From assembly GCA_903885415.1 (NCBI GenBank), contig CAISIP010000331.1, forward strand, positions 1 through 10,572: a stretch of DNA of 10,572 bases, in the 5' to 3' direction. Below are positions 6,772 to 10,572 of the stretch, in pieces. The notes beneath the pieces are model-generated. The model ran no database searches, was not told where the DNA came from, and was given only the letters and a program-made list of their open reading frames with translations. Position numbers and translations under genes: made by a program. Position 1 is the stretch's first letter, and every line of letters starts with the position of its first letter. This DNA is from an uncultured beta proteobacterium. GTDB lineage: Bacteria > Pseudomonadota > Gammaproteobacteria > Burkholderiales > Burkholderiaceae_C.

Positions 6772-8160
6772 GTGCCACCGCAAGCCCCTACCAGCGCGCC
6801 AGCGAGCGTGGCCGAACGCCTGGCCACAGCGATCGCGCTGTGCCGGCCGCAGGACGACGCCAAAGCCGGCGCGGTCGCGCGCCGGCTGGTGCTCGACATC
6901 GCCGGCATCTGCGTCGCCGCGCGGCGCGAAGACTATGTGCTGGCCGCAATGGCCGCCATCGACCAGGACGGGCCCTGCAGCGTCATCGGCCACGACGCGA
7001 AGCTGGGCGTCGAGGGCGCGGCCTTTGTCAACGGCACGGCAGCGCACGGCGAGGACTTCGACGACACCTACGAAGGCGGACCGGTGCATGCCGGCGCGGT
7101 GGTCGTTCCGGCGCTGCTGGCGGCGGCCGAGCGCCACGCGCTGTCGGGGTCCGACCTGCTGCGCGGCATCGCCGTCGGCGTCGAAGTGATGTGCCGGCTG
7201 TGCGCCGTCGCGCCGATGAAGGTGCACCAGGCCGGCTTTCACCCGACCGCGGTCTTCGGCGTGATGGGCGCGGTCGCGGGCCTGGGCGCTGCGCTGCGCC
7301 TGACGCAGGCGCAAACGGTCAACGCCTTCGGCATCGCCGGCAGCATGGCCAGCGGCATCATCGAGTACCTCGCCGACGGCGCCTGGACCAAGCGCATGCA
7401 CCCGGGCTGGGCGGCGCAGTCGGGCTACCGCGCGGTTCGGCTGGCGCTGGCGGGCTTCAAGGGACCGCGCACGGTATTCGAAGGCCAGCACGGCTTCTTC
7501 CACGGTTTTGCCAACACCGCGGACGGCGACTTCGAGGCCATGCTGCGCGGCTTCGGCAGCGACTGGATCTGGACCACCATCGCCTTCAAGCCCTACGCCT
7601 GCGGCACCATGGCGCACCCCTTCATCGACTGCGCACGCGCCTGGCGTGCGCGCGGCATCGACCCGATGGCGATCGCGCAGATCGAATGCGAAACCGCCGA
7701 AGGCATCGTCCACCGGCTGTGGGAACCGCTGCATCTCAAGGCCGCGCCGCCCAACGCCTACGCGGCGAAGTTCAGCATCCCCTACGCGATCGCGGTGGCG
7801 ATCGTGCACGACAACGCCGGGCTCGGTGAGTACCTGGACGAACAGGTCCGGGACCCGTTGCTGCTGCGCATCGCGTCGCGGGTGCGTTACACGGTCGACC
7901 CGGCCAACCCCTACCCGAAGCGCTTCACCGGCCACCTGCGCGTGACGCTCGAGGACGGCAGCGTGCACGAGCACCGGCAGGATTTCTTCAAAGGCGGCGT
8001 GGCGCATCCGCTGTCCGACGCCGACCTGCTGCACAAGTTCAACGCCAACTGCGCGCACGGCGCGATGGCAGCGCCGCACGCACAGCAGCTCGCGCACGGC
8101 ATCGCGGCGCTGTTCGACGCCCCGGTGGCGCATTTCCCGCGCTCGAGCGCCAGCACCTGA
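6772..8160 (+). CDS. MmgE/PrpD family protein (second of two)
   Basis: A second, divergent MmgE/PrpD protein of about 462 residues. The cleft residues again appear complete: GEDFDDTYEGG (T99), H106 in PVHAGAVVVP, H157 in AGFHPTAVFG, TKRMHPGWAAQSG with K207, and FKPYACGTMAHP with K273 and H282. It starts 35 bases after the first copy and ends 10 bases before the SDR gene. The start is uncertain: GTG at 6772 is taken here without a convincing Shine-Dalgarno. A GTG at 6808, inside the first conserved helix region, is the alternative and would remove 12 residues. Two paralogues side by side suggest two successive reactions, opposite stereospecificity, or a hetero-oligomer. None of these can be chosen from the sequence. 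Confidence 0.87.
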   Translation: MPPQAPTSAPASVAERLATAIALCRPQDDAKAGAVARRLVLDIAGICVAARREDYVLAAMAAIDQDGPCSVIGHDAKLGVEGAAFVNGTAAHGEDFDDTYEGGPVHAGAVVVPALLAAAERHALSGSDLLRGIAVGVEVMCRLCAVAPMKVHQAGFHPTAVFGVMGAVAGLGAALRLTQAQTVNAFGIAGSMASGIIEYLADGAWTKRMHPGWAAQSGYRAVRLALAGFKGPRTVFEGQHGFFHGFANTADGDFEAMLRGFGSDWIWTTIAFKPYACGTMAHPFIDCARAWRARGIDPMAIAQIECETAEGIVHRLWEPLHLKAAPPNAYAAKFSIPYAIAVAIVHDNAGLGEYLDEQVRDPLLLRIASRVRYTVDPANPYPKRFTGHLRVTLEDGSVHEHRQDFFKGGVAHPLSDADLLHKFNANCAHGAMAAPHAQQLAHGIAALFDAPVAHFPRSSAST

Positions 8161-8170
8161 TGCCGCGTCG

Positions 8171-8938
8171 ATGAGCACAAGCGCCATGCCCCTCGCGCAG
8201 CCGGTTGCGCTGGTCACCGGAGCCGGGCGCAACGTCGGACGCGCGATCGCGCTCACGCTGGCCGCCAGCGGCCACGCGGTGGCCGTCAACGTGCGCAGTT
8301 CGGTGGCCGAAGGCCGCAGCGTCGTCGACGCAATCATCCGCAGCGGCGGCACGGCGATGCTATGCGTCGCCGACGTCGCCGACCAGACGGCGGTGCAAGC
8401 GATGATCGCCGCCATCGCCAGCGCCTGGGGCCGCATCGATGTGCTGGTCAACAACGCCGCGAACCGGCGCGAGGCACCGCTGGCCGAGATCAGCGCCGAC
8501 GACTGGCACGCCACGCTGCGCGTCGTGCTCGACGGCGCCTTCTTCTGCACCCAGGGCGCGCTCGCACTGCTCAAGGCCTCGCCGCGCGCGGCGGTGGTCA
8601 ATATCGGCGGGCTGACTGCGCACACCGGCGCTGCGAACCGGGTCCATGTGGTGACCGCCAAGGCCGGCCTGGTCGGGATGACGCGCGCGCTCGCTCACGA
8701 CTTCGCCGACAGCGGCATCACCGTCAACTGCGTCGCGCCCGGCATGCTCGACACCCAACGCGACAGCGCCAGCGCGTCGGCGCAACCCGCGCACCACGCG
8801 AAACATCGGCCGCTGCTGGGCCGGCGCGGCAGCGCGCAGGAAGTGGCCGATTCGGTGCGCTTTTTGGCCAGCGACGGCGCGCGCTTCATCACCGGCCAGG
8901 TCCTGCATGTGAACGGCGGCACCTACCTTGGCGGCTGA
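8171..8938 (+). CDS. SDR-fold protein with degenerate catalytic tetrad
   Basis: A 255-residue short-chain dehydrogenase/reductase-fold protein. The Rossmann part is normal: VTGAGRNVGRA (15-25) for dinucleotide binding, VADV (67-70), VLVNNAAN (91-98) and the late VNCVAPGML (185-193) and HVNGG (246-250) segments. The active site is not. Classical SDRs carry Asn-Ser-Tyr-Lys; here the Asn position is V119 (RVVLDGAFF), the Ser position is G147 (NIGGLT), and the Tyr position is V160 (HVVTAK). Only K164 remains. A histidine, H159, sits next to the missing Tyr. It may be a different-chemistry branch or a non-catalytic nucleotide-binding partner. The ATG at 8171 or the one at 8186 could be the start; neither has a strong Shine-Dalgarno. 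Last intact gene of the Bug operon. Confidence 0.88.
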   Translation: MSTSAMPLAQPVALVTGAGRNVGRAIALTLAASGHAVAVNVRSSVAEGRSVVDAIIRSGGTAMLCVADVADQTAVQAMIAAIASAWGRIDVLVNNAANRREAPLAEISADDWHATLRVVLDGAFFCTQGALALLKASPRAAVVNIGGLTAHTGAANRVHVVTAKAGLVGMTRALAHDFADSGITVNCVAPGMLDTQRDSASASAQPAHHAKHRPLLGRRGSAQEVADSVRFLASDGARFITGQVLHVNGGTYLGG

Positions 8939-8948
8939 CATAGCCCCT

Positions 8949-9047
8949 ATGCCAAGCACCTATTGGGTATCCACCTACCCATCGATCCGCGACGCTGGAG
9001 CGGTGGGCGCCAACTCGGTGGTGCGCGACATCCGTTTCATTCACTGA
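8949..9047 (+). pseudogene. Possible internally deleted DUF1330-like gene remnant
   Basis: A 32-codon open frame starts 10 bases after the SDR stop. Its beginning, MPSTYWVSTYPSIRD, resembles the first strand of DUF1330 proteins (from memory typically M-P-K-x-Y-W-x-x-x-Y-R-S). Its end, VVRDIRFIH, resembles their last strand (RDIRIVEG). The family is normally about 95 residues, so some 60 middle residues would be missing while the frame is kept. No Shine-Dalgarno is visible. Within it, GGGTA (8965-8969) and TACCC (8976-8980) form a small inverted repeat. The rest of 8939-9115 shows no recognisable feature. The match is from memory on short segments, so the call is tentative. Confidence 0.35.
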
Positions 9048-9115
9048 GCGCCTGTGACCCCCGCCGCGGCTCCGGTGCCCAGCTTGCAGTCCATCGCCTG
9101 CGAGACGCCCGGCCC

Positions 9116-10150
9116 CTACTTGCCCATGAAATGCTTGTCCCACAGCTTCACCCACTTGTCGTTCTCGTCGAGGATCACGACCGGGTCCGACATCACATAG
9201 TTGATCGCGCTGGTCTCGGTTTTGACGGCGCGGCTCGCCGGGCTGCGCCCCATCGCGGCGAGCATCTCCTGGCCTTCGCGCGACAGCACGAAATCGGTGA
9301 ACAGCAAGGCGGCGTGGGGGTGCGGCGCGTTGCGCGCGATGCCGATCGCCTGCGGCCGCGCGATCACCGGTTCAACCGGCGCCCAGTCGACCGGCGCGCC
9401 GCGGCGCTTGAAGGACTCGGCGTTGGCGTGGTAGGCGGTCAGGCCGACTTCGACCTCGCCCGACGAGATCAGCTGCGCCAGCAGCACATGGCCCTTGCGC
9501 ATATCGGGCTTCATATCGGACAGCTTGCGCATGAAGCCCATGCCGCGCGCCTCGCCCCACTGCTTGACCACGCCGGCCATCCACTCCGAATCGGTCGCCT
9601 CCATCGAAATACGGCCCTTCCATTTCGGCTCCAGAAAACCCTCGTAGGTTTTGGGCAGGTCTTCGCGCTTGACCTTGTTGGTGTTGTAGGCCACGATGAA
9701 AAAATTCAGCCGGTCGGGCGCCCACATGCCGTGCTTGGGCAGCGAGCTCGCGGGTATGTCGGCCAGATGGGGGCTGAAAAATTCGGACAGCACCTGCTCG
9801 CGCGCCAGCGACTCGACCTCGGGCCCGTTGGTCTCGACCACGTCAAAGGTATGGCGCCGCCCGCGCGCCTCGGAAATAATGCGCTGCACCACGCCATCGC
9901 TCAGGCCGCGCCAGAACTGCACCTTGACGCCGTATTTCTTCTCGAAAGCCTCGCCCAACGGCGTGGCTTCGGTCGGCGCCAGCGAGGTGTAGACCGAGAC
10001 GCTGCCCTCCTGCTTCGCACGCTCGACCAGCCGCGCGTCGCGGTCGGCGCCCTTGTACATAAAGATCGCCTGGTGCGGCGCCGGCGCCTGCGCCAGTGCC
10101 CCCTGCCCCCAGACCGCTGCCAACAAAACCACACACCAAATAGATCGCAC
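9116..10150 (-). CDS. ABC transporter solute-binding protein (iron(III)/AfuA-like type)
   Basis: A periplasmic binding protein of 344 residues, counting from GTG at 10150. That start is chosen because AAGGAG (complement of 10158-10163) lies seven bases upstream and the protein then begins with a clean signal peptide, MRSIWCVVLLAAVWGQGALA, cleaved near AQA. A longer frame from 10213 would add 21 Arg-rich residues ahead of the signal. The mature protein shows EGSVSVYTSLAPTEATPLG (48-66), EKKYGVKVQFWRG (70-82), FDVVETNGPEVESL (102-115) and a LLFTDFVLSREGQEMLA helix region near the end. This layout is typical of ferric-type binding proteins, many of which in this bacterial group probably bind organic anions. 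It is a paralogue of the partial protein at the left edge. No permease or ATPase gene is next to it. It is divergent from the cupin gene. Confidence 0.92.
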   Translation of the reverse strand: MRSIWCVVLLAAVWGQGALAQAPAPHQAIFMYKGADRDARLVERAKQEGSVSVYTSLAPTEATPLGEAFEKKYGVKVQFWRGLSDGVVQRIISEARGRRHTFDVVETNGPEVESLAREQVLSEFFSPHLADIPASSLPKHGMWAPDRLNFFIVAYNTNKVKREDLPKTYEGFLEPKWKGRISMEATDSEWMAGVVKQWGEARGMGFMRKLSDMKPDMRKGHVLLAQLISSGEVEVGLTAYHANAESFKRRGAPVDWAPVEPVIARPQAIGIARNAPHPHAALLFTDFVLSREGQEMLAAMGRSPASRAVKTETSAINYVMSDPVVILDENDKWVKLWDKHFMGK

Positions 10151-10157
10151 CGCAAGA

Positions 10158-10163
10158 CTCCTT
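10158..10163 (-). promoter_or_regulatory. Shine-Dalgarno AAGGAG deciding the GTG start
   Basis: On the minus strand AAGGAG stands seven bases before GTG at 10150-10148. It is the strongest ribosome binding site for this gene and argues against the upstream ATG at 10213. Confidence 0.75.
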
Positions 10164-10168
10164 GAATG

Positions 10169-10201
10169 CGCGCCGCGGCGCGGCGCACCGGACGCGCGCC
10201 G
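10169..10201 (-). promoter_or_regulatory. GC-rich structured leader of the binding-protein gene
   Basis: A perfect 14-base palindrome CGCGCCGCGGCGCG (10169-10182) adjoins an inverted repeat CGGCGC (10181-10186) and GCGCCG (10196-10201). The two overlap, so they are mutually exclusive stems. They end six bases before the Shine-Dalgarno, where folding could affect translation. Chance occurrence is quite possible in such GC-rich DNA. Confidence 0.25.
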
Positions 10202-10222
10202 GGCATTTTCCAAGCCCGGTTT

Positions 10223-10251
10223 TTGACGCCGAACAAAGTATATGGTTAAAT
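10223..10251 (+). promoter_or_regulatory. Promoter of the cupin gene
   Basis: TTGACG (10223-10228), a 17-base spacer and TTAAAT (10246-10251) give a reasonable sigma-70 promoter with a start near 10258. The -35/spacer/operator layout copies the one before the Bug gene. Confidence 0.5.
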
Positions 10252-10265
10252 ACCGATCGGTTCAA
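10237..10265 (-). promoter_or_regulatory. Divergent promoter of the solute-binding-protein gene
   Basis: On the minus strand TTGAAC (10265-10260) and TATACT (10242-10237) are separated by 17 bases, with a start near 10230 and a leader of about 80 bases. It overlaps the plus-strand promoter almost completely, so the two transcription units would compete or share control. Confidence 0.45.
10252..10261. repeat. Perfect 10-base palindrome ACCGATCGGT at the predicted start site
   Basis: ACCGATCGGT directly follows the plus -10 box and lies inside the minus promoter spacer and -35 box. It may be part of a control site; a 10-base palindrome alone is weak evidence. Confidence 0.25.
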
Positions 10266-10270
10266 ATAAA

Positions 10271-10297
10271 GGAACCGTGTTCCGTATGAAGGAACAC
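10271..10297. promoter_or_regulatory. Operator with three half-sites, core GTGTTCC-N7-GGAACAC
   Basis: GTGTTCC (10277-10283) and GGAACAC (10291-10297) are a perfect 7-base inverted repeat with a 7-base spacer. A further GGAAC at 10271-10275 makes a second, tighter palindrome GGAAC-CGT-GTTCC with the same central half-site. The core begins 27 bases (counting from GTTCC at 10279) after the -10 box, exactly as before the Bug gene. It probably binds a dimer or tetramer regulator controlling the cupin gene and perhaps the divergent binding-protein gene. Confidence 0.55.
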
Positions 10298-10345
10298 CGA
10301 ACCAGCCCCCGCGCCCGCCTGCGGCGCAGCACACAGCGAGCATCC

Positions 10346-10572
10346 ATGCCCCACGACAAAGACCAGACCCATTGGCACGAACCCTCCGGCGGCAAGAAGG
10401 CCGGTTTCGGCGAGTTCCGCAAGCAGCCCACTCCCTACGACGCTTTCATGGAGCAGGAAGGGATTCCGGTATTTCGCGACATCGGCATCAGCAAGGTGCA
10501 AAACCTGCCGCTGGTGGACTGGAAACGCACCGGCGGCAAGGGCCACTTCATCCAGCTCTATGGCACCGAGAC
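10346..10572 (+). CDS. Cupin-type protein, N-terminal part (3' end outside window)
   Basis: The first 75 residues of a protein that continues past the right edge. The opening THWHEPSGGKKAGFGEFRKQ, then PTPYDAFMEQEGIPVFRDIG, LPLVDWKRTGGKG and FIQLYGTE, matches what I recall of a cupin-domain family often found beside aldolase and Bug genes in Proteobacteria and sometimes named ethanolamine ammonia-lyase-activating protein. The metal-binding cupin motifs themselves would lie beyond the edge. The start is unsettled: ATG 10346 has only a weak AGCGAG before it. An in-frame ATG at 10286 follows AAAGGA by 12 bases but lies inside the operator and adds an Arg-rich stretch unlike the family. I prefer 10346. 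Its function is unknown; a ring-cleaving or sensing role is speculation. Confidence 0.65.
   Translation, partial: MPHDKDQTHWHEPSGGKKAGFGEFRKQPTPYDAFMEQEGIPVFRDIGISKVQNLPLVDWKRTGGKGHFIQLYGTE

Noticed and set aside
6370..8661. Long minus-strand open frame (763 codons) opposite the PrpD and SDR genes
   Set aside because: Shadow of confidently identified plus-strand genes; no recognisable domain and low-complexity composition.
8965..8980. GGGTA-N6-TACCC as terminator of the Bug operon
   Set aside because: Only a 5-base stem, no T-run after it, and it lies within the possible gene remnant.
8963..10165. Plus-strand 400-codon frame opposite the solute-binding-protein gene
   Set aside because: Complement of a well-supported binding-protein gene with signal peptide and ribosome binding site; the frame has shadow-type composition.
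10151..10213. N-terminal extension of the solute-binding protein to ATG 10213
   Set aside because: It would place 21 Arg-rich residues before the signal peptide, and the strong AAGGAG serves the GTG at 10150.

Overview
The window is GC-rich DNA (roughly two-thirds G+C by eye) that looks chromosomal and most resembles Betaproteobacteria, order Burkholderiales. The main reason is the gene mix: a Bug/TctC periplasmic solute receptor inside a small catabolic operon, MmgE/PrpD proteins, a Pht5-like decarboxylase, class II aldolase-fold enzymes and orphan ABC-type binding proteins. The genus cannot be fixed from this stretch. No tRNA, rRNA, insertion sequence or CRISPR array is visible, and no stretch over 300 bases lacks a gene.

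Layout. (1) 2-3305, plus strand: the 3' end of an ABC solute-binding protein, then a MarR regulator, a 4,5-dihydroxyphthalate-decarboxylase-like protein and two different class II aldolase/adducin-fold proteins. The first three genes are joined by 4-base overlaps, so this is almost certainly one operon. (2) 3323-4165, minus strand: an AroE-like dehydrogenase convergent with the second aldolase. (3) 4166-4371: a dense divergent control region. (4) 4372-8938, plus strand: Bug receptor, two MmgE/PrpD paralogues and an SDR protein, followed by what may be a collapsed DUF1330 gene (8949-9047). (5) 9116-10150, minus strand: a second ABC-type solute-binding protein. (6) 10151-10345: a second divergent control region. 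(7) 10346 to the edge, plus strand: the start of a cupin-type protein.

How it may work together: the content points to uptake and breakdown of an oxygenated ring or polycarboxylate compound. Periplasmic receptors capture the substrate. The Pht5-like and aldolase-fold enzymes suit decarboxylation or C-C cleavage of hydroxylated aromatic acids. The AroE-like and SDR proteins suit oxidation or reduction of a cyclic hydroxy acid, and the MmgE/PrpD proteins suit hydration, dehydration, epimerisation or decarboxylation of a di- or tricarboxylate. The actual substrate cannot be read from sequence.

The most striking non-coding signal is that the Bug operon and the cupin gene, 6 kb apart, have matching control regions. 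Each has a sigma-70-like promoter with a 17-base spacer and then, exactly 27 bases after the -10 box, an operator of the form GTTCC-N7-GGRAC. This suggests one regulator, not encoded in the window, controls both. The best protein oddities are an SDR lacking three of four classical catalytic residues and an AroE-like enzyme with changed substrate-contact positions.
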